This document shows, piece by piece, positions 41,363 to 52,394 of a stretch of 64,000 nt of DNA; position 1 is the first letter of the stretch; each line of letters starts with the position of its first letter. The notes beneath the pieces were generated by a model that saw only the letters and a program-made list of their open reading frames with translations, was not told where the DNA came from and searched no databases. This stretch comes from Staphylococcus condimenti. Lineage in GTDB: Bacteria > Bacillota > Bacilli > Staphylococcales > Staphylococcaceae. The stretch is taken from positions 992,001 to 1,056,000 of the forward strand of contig NZ_CP015114.1 of NCBI RefSeq assembly GCF_001618885.1, given 5' to 3'. A program made the translations under genes and the position numbers.

Positions 41363-41794
41363 TTATAATTTGAGATGTAAAATCGGATAACCTCTTCCTT
41401 GGTCGTCTTTTTGAGACTCACCAAATATTTCAAAACCATTTTTAACATAAAATTTAATAGCCTTTTGGTTATCTTTATTGACGTCGACGTATTGTATTTT
41501 ATTTTCTTGTATGAGGTATTGTACTATTTCTGTACCATATCCATTATTGAAATATTTAGGTCTAATAAATAACATTTCTAAATTTTGATTGTTAGTTCCT
41601 GAAAAACCAATAATTTCTTGGTCGTTGAACCATAAATATACTTCAACCATTTTAAAGTAATTCGGTATATCATTTTTCAATTCTAATCTATCTTTCTCTT
41701 TTAAAAAATCATGTGTAGCAATGACAGATTCTTCCCATATTTCTAATGCTTTAGAATAATCTTTTTCTTGAAGTTTTCTTTTGGATAATGTCAT
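41363..41794 (-). CDS. GNAT-family N-acetyltransferase
   Basis: A 143-residue protein with the GNAT fold: the acetyl-CoA site is MLFIRPKYFNNGYGTEIVQYLI (about residues 70-92), followed by VDVNKDNQKAIKFYVKNGFEIFGES. The target is unknown. ATG follows AGAGGAGTTAAAAT. Confidence 0.85.
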   Translation of the reverse strand: MTLSKRKLQEKDYSKALEIWEESVIATHDFLKEKDRLELKNDIPNYFKMVEVYLWFNDQEIIGFSGTNNQNLEMLFIRPKYFNNGYGTEIVQYLIQENKIQYVDVNKDNQKAIKFYVKNGFEIFGESQKDDQGRGYPILHLKL

Positions 41795-41834
41795 ATTTTA
41801 ACTCCTCTTCATTTTCACTTGGAAATTTTCAAAG

Positions 41835-41871
41835 AAACAAAGGCAACTTAATATAAGTCGCCCTTTTGTTT
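41835..41871 (-). terminator. Terminator after the YuzD-type gene
   Basis: AAACAAAGGCAACTTA pairs with TAAGTCGCCCTTTTGTTT with one bulge and one mismatch that reads as G-U on the minus strand. Confidence 0.65.
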
Positions 41872-41884
41872 TTATCTTACATAT

Positions 41885-42205
41885 TTAATTTTCAAAATGT
41901 TCGTCCACAAATCGAGTAATCTGCTTTGATTGAATGAATCCATCAGCTACTAGCATATCATCCATTGTAACTAATGGATAAAAAAGCTCATCATTTTCCA
42001 ACTGTTCAATATATTGCTGATCATGGTCTGATAAGTTTTCAGTATCTTTTTGAAAATCTATATACGTATATTCAAAATTAATATCTGAATATTTACGTTT
42101 TAATAATGCTTGCAGCCAATCAAATGTATCTTTAGATGTTGGTGCATTTACACAGCTCGCACACACCACATCAGCCCCATAAACCACTACACTTACTTTA
42201 GTCAT
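41885..42205 (-). CDS. DUF1462 family thioredoxin-like protein (YuzD)
   Basis: A 106-residue protein with a thioredoxin-like start (SVVVYGADVVCASCVNAPTSKDTFDWL), in which CxxC sits at the active-site position. Family DUF1462; role unknown, probably thiol or Fe-S related since it is divergent from nfu. The ATG at 42205 follows GGAGGGACGCCAA; the ORF start at 42220 lies inside that binding site. Confidence 0.85.
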   Translation of the reverse strand: MTKVSVVVYGADVVCASCVNAPTSKDTFDWLQALLKRKYSDINFEYTYIDFQKDTENLSDHDQQYIEQLENDELFYPLVTMDDMLVADGFIQSKQITRFVDEHFEN

Positions 42206-42298
42206 TTGGCGTCCCTCCATAGATTTTTTTGTCTTTATCTATTATAATAAATGAACAAGCAGAAAAATGAAATTATATACTTGGAAGGAGATATATCC

Positions 42299-42541
42299 AT
42301 GCCAACTGAAAATACAACAATGTTTGATCAAGTAGCAGTTGTTATCGAACGTTTACGCCCGTTCTTATTACGAGATGGCGGCGATTGCACATTGATTGAT
42401 GTCGAAGACGGTATTGTTAAATTACAACTTCACGGTGCATGTAATACATGCCCTAGTTCAACAATCACTTTAAAAGCAGGTATCGAGCGTGCATTGCTTG
42501 AAGAAGTACCAGGTGTTGTTGAAGTAGAACAAGTATTCTAG
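42299..42541 (+). CDS. nfu: NifU-like iron-sulphur scaffold protein
   Basis: An 80-residue Nfu-domain protein that binds and transfers Fe-S clusters. [19 protein letters not shown] and the cluster-binding CNTCPSS motif are conserved, and the length is that of staphylococcal Nfu. The ATG at 42299 follows GGAAGGAG by eight bases; the open extension to 42251 lacks a binding site. Divergent from the YuzD-type gene. Confidence 0.93.
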   Translation: MPTENTTMFDQVAVVIERLRPFLLRDGGDCTLIDVEDGIVKLQLHGACNTCPSSTITLKAGIERALLEEVPGVVEVEQVF

Positions 42542-42564
42542 ACCATTAAGATATAAATCGCTTT

Positions 42565-42606
42565 AAGAGAAGCTAAGCTGATAATTCAGCTGATGCTTCT
42601 TTTTAT
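42565..42606. terminator. Terminator between nfu and the MerR gene
   Basis: AAGAGAAGC and AGCTGA pair with TCAGCT and GCTTCTTTT around small bulges, between convergent genes. The T-run is on the plus strand. Confidence 0.7.
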
Positions 42607-43373
42607 TTTTGTGCATACTTTTTTATAATATTACTGAGCATTTCTGCAGCATCTTTTTTGCCCACTAAATTATCATAATAAGCCGTAAATCTTTCATCTT
42701 CTACATAAAGCTCTGCCATTGCATAATGATATGTTTCATTATACTGTCCACTCATTAATTTCAACCACTTAGCATGTGCATCAAACACTTCTTTTTCAGT
42801 GTCGCTAATGTCATTTTCGTGATTTTGTTCAGATAATTTTTGTAGTCCTTTTTTCACTAATGACTCACACTCTTCTGCTTGATGATATTCTAATTGAGAG
42901 AGTTGACTCCAATGTTTTTCTGTATTTTCCAATGCATCGCGGCCGTATTTTTCAATAACTTCTTGCCCGTATTTTTCATTATTATCTTTTATTTTTTCTA
43001 ATTTAAATGCTTCAAATTTTTTTCTATCTGCCATTTGTTTTCCCTCCTTTTTATTTTCTATAGTTATATCAATTAGTTGTATCACTGCAGCTAATTCAGA
43101 TTGCTTTTTAACTAATTTCTCTTTGTGCTGTACCAACACATGTGTCAAATCCGCTTCATTACTTTGTAGTAATTCCTTAATTTCTGGAAGCGGCACCTCC
43201 AATTTTCTTAAAAACATAATGACTTGCAGAACATCTAAGTCTTCTGAAAAATATATTCGATATTTATTTTCAGCTGTTCGATGTGCTTTTAACAGCTCTA
43301 TTTCATCATAGTAACGCAACGTACGAGTGCTTAACCCTGTCATTTCTGAAACCTCACTGATTGAATATTTCAA
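42603..43373 (-). CDS. MerR-family regulator with TipAS-type effector domain
   Basis: A 256-residue transcription factor. Residues 1-70 are a MerR helix-turn-helix (YSISEVSEMTGLSTRTLRYYDEIELL), followed by a long dimerisation helix (about 75-115) and a C-terminal TipAS domain (about 130-256; KYGQEVIEKYGRDALENTEKHWSQL...). In TipAL this all-helical domain traps thiopeptide antibiotics and activates transcription. No transporter or other obvious target lies next to it. Its own promoter contains a MerR-type operator (43395-43425), so it probably regulates itself. Confidence 0.9.
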   Translation of the reverse strand: MKYSISEVSEMTGLSTRTLRYYDEIELLKAHRTAENKYRIYFSEDLDVLQVIMFLRKLEVPLPEIKELLQSNEADLTHVLVQHKEKLVKKQSELAAVIQLIDITIENKKEGKQMADRKKFEAFKLEKIKDNNEKYGQEVIEKYGRDALENTEKHWSQLSQLEYHQAEECESLVKKGLQKLSEQNHENDISDTEKEVFDAHAKWLKLMSGQYNETYHYAMAELYVEDERFTAYYDNLVGKKDAAEMLSNIIKKYAQK

Positions 43374-43394
43374 ATTACCACCTCCTATATTCTC

Positions 43395-43425
43395 ATCTTA
43401 AAGTTTAACGTTACGTGAAGGTCAA
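43395..43425 (-). promoter_or_regulatory. MerR-type operator-promoter of the TipA-like gene
   Basis: TTGACC (43420-43425) and TAAGAT (43395-43400) are separated by 19 bases, the overlong spacing typical of MerR-activated promoters. The spacer holds an imperfect dyad (AGTTTAACGT/ACGTGAAGGT, 7 of 10 paired). Confidence 0.65.
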
Positions 43426-43451
43426 GCAGCAAATTATAATTTTTTATAATT

Positions 43452-43481
43452 AAAAGCAGGCTGTTTTCACAACCTGCTTTA
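43452..43481 (-). terminator. Weak hairpin after the lipoprotein gene
   Basis: AAAGCAGG pairs with CCTGCTTT (43453-43460, 43473-43480) with a short T-run on the minus strand. Confidence 0.5.
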
Positions 43482-43499
43482 TTAACGGTATATTTTTTC

Positions 43500-44366
43500 T
43501 TACTTCAAATCCTTTTTAAATCCAAAATACGTTTCATTTAAAGGTTCTCCAAACATGAATTTACCGTATAAAATTTTATCTTTATTAATATCTTGCATTG
43601 ACGCAGAAAATGCAATTTTACCTTTAAATACTTGGTCTTTTTGGAGTTTGACTAATGCTACGATGTCTTGTACATTATTATAATCTTTGTTAACCGATTT
43701 CCCATCTATCTTACCTTTAATACTTACGATTTTTATACCTACATCTTCATTATCAACAAATAAATGCAGAAGTTGATCTAAATTAATTTCTTCACTAATT
43801 TTATTTTTGTATTCAAAATCAACTTCAACAACACCGCCATTAATATCATTTGAATAATTATCTTCTGCTAATCTGTCATCTGGATTATCAGGATTACCAA
43901 TTCCAATAGCCCCGCCATCGTATTCTTTGGCATTATACAAATGTTTTGCTAAAAGTTCATCTTTAGTGTAAGTCTTATAACCATTTAATTTAAAATGCAA
44001 AGCTGCGTTGTCTAATTCATCCCCCTTTAAAATTAAGTTCACTTTGTTTTGAACCGATTCAGGATTATCTTCAAATCTTACTGATTCTGGTTTTTCTAAA
44101 TATTCCGCGCCTTTTGTTTTTTCTACTAGTTTCTTTTCAATATCAACTGCTTTATCACTATCAACATAATATTGTCCGTCGCTCTTCTCAACATCACTTT
44201 TACTAAAATAGTTTTTATACGGTAATTTGTTATATTCTGCTGTGCTTATACCTTTATCATTGGATTCACTTTGTGGTTTTTCCGACTTATCACTATCACT
44301 TTTTCCACAACCAGCTAAAATAATACCCCCTGCTAATAATAAACAATTCAATTTTGCTAATTTCAT
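43500..44366 (-). CDS. Lipoprotein of unknown function
   Basis: A 288-residue exported lipoprotein. The signal peptide ends in the lipobox LAGC (cysteine near residue 20), then comes a low-complexity serine/aspartate/lysine stretch to about residue 40. The mature part is acidic and lysine-rich, with no enzyme motif recognised; a central beta-rich portion (GGVVEVDFEYKNKISEEINLDQLLHLFVDNEDVGIKIVSI) suggests a binding domain. ATG lies 10 bases after AAAGGG. It stands alone between the MerR gene and copB; no function assigned. Confidence 0.75.
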   Translation of the reverse strand: MKLAKLNCLLLAGGIILAGCGKSDSDKSEKPQSESNDKGISTAEYNKLPYKNYFSKSDVEKSDGQYYVDSDKAVDIEKKLVEKTKGAEYLEKPESVRFEDNPESVQNKVNLILKGDELDNAALHFKLNGYKTYTKDELLAKHLYNAKEYDGGAIGIGNPDNPDDRLAEDNYSNDINGGVVEVDFEYKNKISEEINLDQLLHLFVDNEDVGIKIVSIKGKIDGKSVNKDYNNVQDIVALVKLQKDQVFKGKIAFSASMQDINKDKILYGKFMFGEPLNETYFGFKKDLK

Positions 44367-44467
44367 AGATGATCAACCCTTTACTTATTATTATATAATT
44401 AAGTATAATGCGACTTAAAAAAATAAGTAAATAGCTTTAGCTGAAAAAAATCTAAGAAAATTTTATA

Positions 44468-44505
44468 AAAATAGAAACTCGAACTGTCAAAACAGCACGA
44501 GTTTC
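44468..44505 (-). terminator. Terminator after copB
   Basis: GAAACTCG and CTGT pair with ACAG and CGAGTTTC (44474-44505), followed by TATTTTTAT on the minus strand. Confidence 0.75.
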
Positions 44506-44510
44506 AAAAT

Positions 44511-46559
44511 TCAATCTAATTTCAGTGTAAATGCATTGATGGCTACAATTATAGTACTGAGTGACATTAGAATTGCTCCTACTGCAGGTGATAATATCAA
44601 ACCTGCGAACGCTAAAACACCAGCTGCTAGAGGAACAGCAATAATATTATAACCAGCACCCCACCAAAGGTTTTGGACCATTTTACGCATTGTATTTTTA
44701 GATAGCGTAAGGAAATGAATAATATCAATAGGATTACTTTTCACAATGATAATGTCAGCAGAATCTATTGCAACATCCGTGCCTGCTCCGATTGCTGCAC
44801 CAATATCTGCTCTAACTAGACTTGGCGCATCATTAATACCGTCTCCTACCATCATAACTTTACTGCCGTCTTTTTGATAATTTTGTATAATTATTTCTTT
44901 ATCTTCTGGTAATAATTCAGAATGAACATGTTTAATTCCTAATTCTTTTGCAACATTCTCTGCCGCTTCTTTATTATCCCCAGTCAGCATCACAGGCGTA
45001 ATCTGTCTCTCTATTAAATCTGAAACCATTTGTTTGGAACTTTCTTTGATTTGATCACCTTGAGCAATAAAACCAACAACTGAATTGCCTTCAATCAAAT
45101 AACTAATTGAGTTGCCTTTTTGTGCCCATTGAGTAAATAGTGACACATCATATTTAAATTGATGCTTTTTCAAATATGATGCGTTAACTATCTTAATACT
45201 TTTTCCATTCACTTTTCCTTCTAGTCCAACACCTGAAATCGTATGAACATCTTCTGGATTTTCAAATTTAATATCTTTAGATTTTGCATATTCAATTATT
45301 CCACGCGCTAATGGATGATTAGAAGCACTTTCTAATGATGCAAACAATTGCAATACTTCATCGTCTGTTAATTGACTATCCAAACTTTCATAATGGTTAA
45401 CTGTAAAAACGCCCTTCGTTAAAGTACCTGTTTTGTCCATCATGACATAGTTTAAATGCTGTGCTATCTCTACAGCTTCCCTATTTTTAATAATTAGACC
45501 ATTGTTTGCACCAATTGAAGTAGAACGTGCGGTAACTAACGGTATAGCTAAACCCAATGCATGCGGACATGCTATGACCAATGCTGTTACCAATCTCTCA
45601 AGTGCAAAATCTATATTATGCGTAATTAAAATCCATACTATAAATGCAATCAGACCAGCAGTTAACGCAAAATAAAAGAGATATCCTGCAACTTTATCAG
45701 ATAAAAGTTCTGCCCGAGACTTATCATCTTGTGCTTGATTCACCATATCCATCACTTGTGACAAATAACCTTGACCACTTGCAGCAGAAACTTTCACTTG
45801 AATAGTTCCTGAACCATTAATCGCACCGCCAATGACCTTGTCATCAACATGTTTTGGAACTTTCTTAGATTCGCCAGTTACCAACGACTCGTCTACATCA
45901 GTATTTCCTTTAATGATAATACCGTCAGCGGGTATACTGTCTCCTGATTTGACTTCAATAATGTCCCCATCTTTTATATCAGAAGTTTGAATTGTTTCAT
46001 GGTTGCCATCTTTATCAACTTTAATTGCTTTCTTAGGCAACAATTCTGCCATTTTTTCTAAAGCATTACCTGCATTGCCAACAGCATTCATCTCAATCCA
46101 ATGACCTAACAACATGATAATAATTAAAGTTGCCAGCTCCCAGAAAAAATCCATGGCATGAGAGGAAGTATTACTAAAATGATTAAGATAGAATGCATAG
46201 AGGCTATATACATATGCAACAGTTATACCTAATGTAATAAGTGTCATCATACCCGGTTTTTTATCTTTCAACTCATCTTTAGCTCCCGATAAGAAAGGTT
46301 GGCCACCATAAACGAATAGTATAGTAGCAAGTATTAATACAATCCAATCAGAACCTTTAAATGTGAACTGGAACGGTAAATGCAAACCCATCATTGGAGA
46401 TAATATAATTATAGGCAGCGCAAATATCAGAGAAATAAAAAATTTCTTTTTAAAATCACCATGATGATGGTGGCCCATATGATTTTGGTGATGCATATCA
46501 TGATGATTGTGCATATGAGAACTTTCATGCGTATGGCTTAAGTTATGGTTTTGGGCCAT
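44511..46559 (-). CDS. copB: Copper-exporting P1B-type ATPase, CopB type
   Basis: A 682-residue heavy-metal-pumping ATPase of the plasma membrane. The N-terminus is a histidine/methionine-rich tail (residues about 3-35) instead of CxxC metal domains. The membrane metal site is CPH ([13 protein letters not shown]), which marks the P1B-3/CopB group. The phosphorylation site DKTGTLTKG, the HP motif (SNHPLARG) and the hinge [10 protein letters not shown] are intact. ATG 46559 follows AAAGGAGTTTTGAAT. A CsoR-like operator lies in its promoter region, supporting copper control. No copZ, copA or csoR gene is in the vicinity. Confidence 0.92.
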   Translation of the reverse strand: MAQNHNLSHTHESSHMHNHHDMHHQNHMGHHHHGDFKKKFFISLIFALPIIILSPMMGLHLPFQFTFKGSDWIVLILATILFVYGGQPFLSGAKDELKDKKPGMMTLITLGITVAYVYSLYAFYLNHFSNTSSHAMDFFWELATLIIIMLLGHWIEMNAVGNAGNALEKMAELLPKKAIKVDKDGNHETIQTSDIKDGDIIEVKSGDSIPADGIIIKGNTDVDESLVTGESKKVPKHVDDKVIGGAINGSGTIQVKVSAASGQGYLSQVMDMVNQAQDDKSRAELLSDKVAGYLFYFALTAGLIAFIVWILITHNIDFALERLVTALVIACPHALGLAIPLVTARSTSIGANNGLIIKNREAVEIAQHLNYVMMDKTGTLTKGVFTVNHYESLDSQLTDDEVLQLFASLESASNHPLARGIIEYAKSKDIKFENPEDVHTISGVGLEGKVNGKSIKIVNASYLKKHQFKYDVSLFTQWAQKGNSISYLIEGNSVVGFIAQGDQIKESSKQMVSDLIERQITPVMLTGDNKEAAENVAKELGIKHVHSELLPEDKEIIIQNYQKDGSKVMMVGDGINDAPSLVRADIGAAIGAGTDVAIDSADIIIVKSNPIDIIHFLTLSKNTMRKMVQNLWWGAGYNIIAVPLAAGVLAFAGLILSPAVGAILMSLSTIIVAINAFTLKLD

Positions 46560-46660
46560 ATTCAAAACTCCTTTCTCACTTTTTCGTGATTATCTTTAAG
46601 TACCCATGAAACAAAAAATAACATTCACTATTTTTACAGTGATTTAATATTATACTTCTC

Positions 46661-46679
46661 TATACCCTCGTAGGGTATA
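46661..46679. promoter_or_regulatory. CsoR-like operator upstream of copB
   Basis: TATACCCTCGTAGGGTATA is a perfect dyad (8-bp arms, 3-base centre) resembling the GC-cored CsoR operators of Firmicutes. A TATAAT lies just downstream on the minus strand, so binding would cover the promoter. Confidence 0.65.
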
Positions 46680-46689
46680 ATCCAAAAGT

Positions 46690-46731
46690 AAAAAGGCAAG
46701 ATACAACATTTTAAAATTGTATCTTGCCTTT
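46690..46731 (-). terminator. Terminator of the dlt operon
   Basis: Perfect 15-bp stem AAAGGCAAGATACAA (46692-46706) with its complement at 46717-46731; T-run on the minus strand. Confidence 0.85.
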
Positions 46732-46741
46732 ACTATTTGTA

Positions 46742-48147
<1,406 letters not shown>

Positions 48148-48151
48148 TTAT

Positions 48152-49366
48152 TTAAATCAGTTTCCCTGAAAAAATTAAGAATCCGAATGTGACAAAGTGG
48201 AATGTGATAATAATACTTAGTGCTGTTGTAAAACGGTTGTCCCAACGTGGCGGGTGTTTCTTGCGCCAACGTTCGTAATAACCATAGCCAATAAATAACG
48301 CAGCGTGATAAAGTCCGTAGACAATATAATAAACTTCTAATCCATGCCAAACTCCCATAATAAAGAAGTTTAAGAAGAAAGCTACATTAGACATTGCAAA
48401 TTGACTTTTCATCATTTTCTTTTTAGACATAAAGAATAATGATCTCATATAAATACAGTCTCTAAACCAAAATGATAATGTCATATGCCACCTATTCCAG
48501 AAATCTTTAATATTTCTAGATTTAAATGGTTGATTAAAGTTTGGTGGTGTCTTAATACCATAAATATAGCTGACTGCTATTGCGAACAAACTGTAACCAG
48601 CGAAATCAAAGAATAAATACATACTATAGGCATACATATATAACCAATGTTTTACAAAACCATGTAAATGCATTTGTAATGGGGAAACCCCGTATTTTTG
48701 TACGAAATAAGCAATAATATATTTATATAAAAAACCGAGCATAATCATATGAACCGCTTTTAAAATAAGTTCACGATATTCATCACCTGTCGGAACTTTC
48801 TTATCATCTTTTACAAATCGTTTATAACGGTCAATTGGCCCAGATGAAATTGTTGGGAAGAATGAAATAAATTGGAAGAGTTTTCCTAATTTAATTTCTT
48901 TAATTGACCCATCTCTAATCTCCATAATCAGTTGGACACTTTTAAAAGTTACATATGATATACCCAAGAAACCGATAAATTCAATCAACTTGTGTTCATG
49001 GAACTGAATTTGCTGCCCTCCAAGCCAAGAACTTGAAAAGACTTTTACTAAGGCCAATGGCAATATCGATAACGCCATCACGATAAAGAATTTAATGAAA
49101 GTATTATTTTTTGGTCGTGAATGATAATACCACATAATCAAGGCGGCTTGCCAAAGCATATATATAATAAAGCTGACAAGTTGAACACTCAAATATTTCA
49201 CACCGAAAAAGTTTAATTTATCGGATGCAAATATAATTACAACCATAATTGCTGTACTAATACCATTATAAATATAGCTTCGCTTACCTAAAAATCCTAA
49301 TATAATAACTGGTATAAGCAAAATAAAAGCAATTAAAAAGAAACTAAACGTGCCATAAGGTGTCAT
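48152..49366 (-). CDS. dltB: Membrane-bound O-acyltransferase DltB
   Basis: A 404-residue MBOAT protein with about 11 membrane helices that moves D-alanine from DltC across the membrane toward DltD. Diagnostic stretches are FFPTISSGPIDRYKRF, RWHMTLSFWFRDCIYMRSLFF and the conserved histidine in GVWHGLEVYYI. The start overlaps the dltA stop by one base. Confidence 0.95.
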   Translation of the reverse strand: MTPYGTFSFFLIAFILLIPVIILGFLGKRSYIYNGISTAIMVVIIFASDKLNFFGVKYLSVQLVSFIIYMLWQAALIMWYYHSRPKNNTFIKFFIVMALSILPLALVKVFSSSWLGGQQIQFHEHKLIEFIGFLGISYVTFKSVQLIMEIRDGSIKEIKLGKLFQFISFFPTISSGPIDRYKRFVKDDKKVPTGDEYRELILKAVHMIMLGFLYKYIIAYFVQKYGVSPLQMHLHGFVKHWLYMYAYSMYLFFDFAGYSLFAIAVSYIYGIKTPPNFNQPFKSRNIKDFWNRWHMTLSFWFRDCIYMRSLFFMSKKKMMKSQFAMSNVAFFLNFFIMGVWHGLEVYYIVYGLYHAALFIGYGYYERWRKKHPPRWDNRFTTALSIIITFHFVTFGFLIFSGKLI

Positions 49367-50820
49367 TAATTCAATTCCTCTGCGATTTTTTTACGGTCTA
49401 TTTTACCATTTGAAGTTAATGGCAACTGATCCATCCACACAAACTTTCTAGGTATCATGTATTCGGGTAAGCTGGATTTTAAATCAGATTTTATCTCATG
49501 GGAAAGTTTTGCACTATCATCAACACTTTCTGTTGGTACAACTGCGCCAATAAGTTGTGTTACTTTACCATTTTTATAAATCGGTACGACCACAGCTTCT
49601 CTTACCCAACTTGACTGACGTAAAATTGTTTCAATTTCTTCAAGTTCCATACGATAACCGTTCATTTTAATTTGGAAGTCAATGCGTCCTTGGATGAACC
49701 ATTGGTTATCTTCATATTTAGCTTTATCACCAGTGCGATAAGAACGTGCACCTTCATTTGTGCTAAATACGTCTTGTGTCTTTTCTTTATTTTTCAAATA
49801 ACCGACACTTACACTATTTCCTGTGATAACAAGTTCACCTTCATCAGTAGTTGATAAAGTTGTACCTGGTCGTGCTTGGCCAACTGGCAATGTACTGTAT
49901 TTTTCCAATATCTCAGGTGTGATTTGAATACTTGTCACAGCCACTGTAGCTTCTGTTGGCCCATACGTATTGTAAATTGTTGCAGATGGGAAACGCTCTA
50001 CCAATGCTTTTGCGGTTCTGTGAGGTAAAATCTCACCACAGAAGAAAAATTCTTTCAAACTAGGATATTGTTTTTCATCTAAAGTCGGTAATAGTAAGCA
50101 CATTTCAATAAATGATGGTGTAGAAACCCATACATTAATAGGCGTTTTTTGCAACATATCATTTAAAAGCTTAGGCTTTTTAATCATATCTTTATCAACT
50201 AGATTTAATGTGCCGCCTGTAAACAAGCAAGGATAAATTGCCATCACTGACAAGTCGAATGAAAACGGCGCTTGATTCAACCATTCTTGCCCTTTTCCTA
50301 ATTGATTTAAATCTTTCATCCATTCTGCAAATTCAACTAAACTTGCATATTGGATTTGGACACCTTTAGGTTCACAAGTAGAACCTGATGTGAAAATGGT
50401 ATAAACTACATCTTCAGGTTTCATACATGATTCAAAAGTTTCGGGCGCTGATGCATTTTGTACATCTTTAATTGTTAATATCTCACCCTGATGAAATTCA
50501 AATGACTCATCACTTGTGTCAAAAATAAACTCAGGTTCTGTTTTATCAATAATCATAGTAGTACGCTCATGAGGTACTGAAGTATCAATAGGTACATAAC
50601 CGCACCCTGCTTTTATGCCTGCTATCATACCGACTACCATGAACGGCGACATATGACCATATAAAATAATTGGCTTTTGACTTCTTTGAATCAAAGTTGC
50701 TAATTGATTAGATAATACATCTAATTCTTGATAAGACAGTTTTTCATCAGTATGTCTTACTGCTATACTATCAGGACTGTCTTCGACGATACTGTTTAAT
50801 ACGTTAATTATATCTCTCAT
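49366..50820 (-). CDS. dltA: D-alanine--[D-alanyl-carrier protein] ligase
   Basis: A 484-residue AMP-forming adenylating enzyme that activates D-alanine and loads DltC. Motifs are A3 [10 protein letters not shown] (residues 144-153), A5 [14 protein letters not shown]7 YRTGDK, A8 [20 protein letters not shown] and the catalytic lysine in [11 protein letters not shown]. In A3 the usual glycine after ST is C149 (codon TGT at 50374-50376), a single-base difference from GGT; I do not know whether this is normal for this lineage. ATG follows AAAGGAGATAGTT. Confidence 0.94.
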   Translation of the reverse strand: MRDIINVLNSIVEDSPDSIAVRHTDEKLSYQELDVLSNQLATLIQRSQKPIILYGHMSPFMVVGMIAGIKAGCGYVPIDTSVPHERTTMIIDKTEPEFIFDTSDESFEFHQGEILTIKDVQNASAPETFESCMKPEDVVYTIFTSGSTCEPKGVQIQYASLVEFAEWMKDLNQLGKGQEWLNQAPFSFDLSVMAIYPCLFTGGTLNLVDKDMIKKPKLLNDMLQKTPINVWVSTPSFIEMCLLLPTLDEKQYPSLKEFFFCGEILPHRTAKALVERFPSATIYNTYGPTEATVAVTSIQITPEILEKYSTLPVGQARPGTTLSTTDEGELVITGNSVSVGYLKNKEKTQDVFSTNEGARSYRTGDKAKYEDNQWFIQGRIDFQIKMNGYRMELEEIETILRQSSWVREAVVVPIYKNGKVTQLIGAVVPTESVDDSAKLSHEIKSDLKSSLPEYMIPRKFVWMDQLPLTSNGKIDRKKIAEELN

Positions 50821-50835
50821 AACTATCTCCTTTAA

Positions 50836-50988
50836 TTAGAATTCATTGTAAATAAAGTTATTATGGGTATCTCCCGATCCATATATGAGGTACAAAGTAA
50901 TGAATATTGCTAAATAAAGAGCAGTTAATAAATATGGCTTCAGTTTTTGCATTGTTTCAAATTTTGTTTCGGGTTCTTTGGACTTCAT
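50836..50988 (-). CDS. dltX: Teichoic acid D-Ala incorporation-associated protein DltX
   Basis: A 50-residue protein that precedes dltA by 15 bp. It starts MKSKEPETKFETMQKL, has one membrane helix (about residues 19-36) and ends with the conserved-type tail NNFIYNEF. In Gram-positive dlt operons DltX is the small first gene, its C-terminus reaching the outer face to act with DltB/DltD. ATG at 50988 follows GAGAGGTGCAGC. It is easily missed because of its size. Confidence 0.9.
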   Translation of the reverse strand: MKSKEPETKFETMQKLKPYLLTALYLAIFITLYLIYGSGDTHNNFIYNEF

Positions 50989-51088
50989 GCTGCACCTCTC
51001 TTGTTAATTTTAATTTTTTCTTAGGTACAAGTGTGACATGTGCATCTCTTGTTAAATTCCTCTCCCTAATTCAACAAAAATATAATTC

Positions 51089-51117
51089 ATTATAATCTTT
51101 TTCTCATATATTTTCAA
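51089..51117 (-). promoter_or_regulatory. dlt operon promoter
   Basis: TTGAAA (51112-51117), 17-base spacer, TATAAT (51089-51094) on the minus strand, giving a leader of about 95 bases before dltX. The rest of the 426-bp gap (50989-51414) is AT-rich; I found no exact GraR-type ACAAATTTGT motif in it. Confidence 0.65.
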
Positions 51118-51363
51118 TTGTATAGGGTGTAAATATAGAAATATTTATCACTTTCCATCCCTTTTACTCCCTTTCATCTCAACGCTTTTAGTTTTTACAG
51201 GAAATAAATGGACTGTTTAAAGCATTTCACACACTTTAAATTTACTCGTTAAGTTTACTTCTACCTTTACAAAATTTCAATATTTATACAGGTAACATAA
51301 TTGTAATACTCTATTATATTTTCTTCCTCATTCTTCAGTAGTAGGTACGAATTTTTTTAATTT

Positions 51364-51407
51364 AAAAAGCAGCACTTCCCCTTTTAATCATGGGTAAATG
51401 CTGCTTT
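51364..51407 (-). terminator. Terminator after the hydroxyacid dehydrogenase gene
   Basis: AAAGCAGCA and CCC pair with GGG and TGCTGCTTT (51366-51407), T-run on the minus strand. Confidence 0.7.
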
Positions 51408-51414
51408 GCTTACT

Positions 51415-52386
51415 TTATTTTTTATTATCTGTGACAGGTGTAATAGCTGGTTGTCCTTCCAATACAGCTTTTACATTACTGATAGAAAGTTGAATCATTC
51501 TATCTCTTGTTACTACAGAAGCACTGCCGATATGCGGCAAAACAACTGTGTTGGGTAATTTTAATAATGGATGGTCAGTAGAAATTGGTTCTTCTCTAAA
51601 TACATCTAATCCCGCACCTGCAATTTCACCATCTTTTAATGCCTGTATCAAGTCTTCCTCAACTACAGTAGCACCACGTCCGATATTGACAAAAATTGCA
51701 TCATTACGCATTTTTTTAAATGCAGAACGATCAAATTTATCTTTCGTTTCAGGGGTTAACGGCGCAGTACATATAACAAAATCACTGTTTTCTAATAATT
51801 CATCAAAAGTTACATAGAGTACTCCTAATTCTTTTTCAGCAATGCGATGACGACTGCGGTTGTGATACATAACATTTGCCTCAAAACCTTTTAAGCGACG
51901 CGCAAACGCTTTACCAATATCTCCCATACCGAAAATACCTACTTTTGAACCGTGTACATCTTTACCTGCTAAAAGATAAGGTCCCCAACTCTTCCATTTG
52001 CCGTCTCGAATATATTGTTCTGCTTCAACTATTCTGCGTGCAGTTGCTAACATTAATGTAAAACCTAATTCTGCTGTTGTTTCTGTTAGTACTTCAGGAG
52101 TATTTGTCACCGTTACACCACGTTCTTCAGCTAGTTGGATGTCGATATTATCATATCCTACTGCCAAATTCGCAATAATTTTCAAATTAGGTGCAGCATC
52201 TAATGTTTCTTCATTAACTTTTTCGCTCAATGTAATAAAACATGCATCTGCATCTTTTAATTCTTCTAGAAATTTTTCGCGTGGCATTGGGACAAATTCT
52301 TCGTCCCACATTTCAACCTCTGCAAATGCTTTTAATTGCTCTACAAATCGTTCTGGAATTTTCCGTGTCACTAGCACTTTAGTCAT
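51415..52386 (-). CDS. D-isomer-specific 2-hydroxyacid dehydrogenase (glyoxylate/hydroxypyruvate reductase-like)
   Basis: A 323-residue NAD(P)-dependent dehydrogenase. The Rossmann site is VGIFGMGDIGKAFARRL (about residue 150), the catalytic arginine/glutamate region includes FVNIGRGATVVEEDLI and the catalytic histidine is in VVLPHIGSASV. It is most like the GhrB/D-glycerate dehydrogenase group; the substrate is inferred. It is eight bases downstream of the NagD-like gene, forming one unit. Confidence 0.88.
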   Translation of the reverse strand: MTKVLVTRKIPERFVEQLKAFAEVEMWDEEFVPMPREKFLEELKDADACFITLSEKVNEETLDAAPNLKIIANLAVGYDNIDIQLAEERGVTVTNTPEVLTETTAELGFTLMLATARRIVEAEQYIRDGKWKSWGPYLLAGKDVHGSKVGIFGMGDIGKAFARRLKGFEANVMYHNRSRHRIAEKELGVLYVTFDELLENSDFVICTAPLTPETKDKFDRSAFKKMRNDAIFVNIGRGATVVEEDLIQALKDGEIAGAGLDVFREEPISTDHPLLKLPNTVVLPHIGSASVVTRDRMIQLSISNVKAVLEGQPAITPVTDNKK

Positions 52387-52394
52387 AGTAACAC

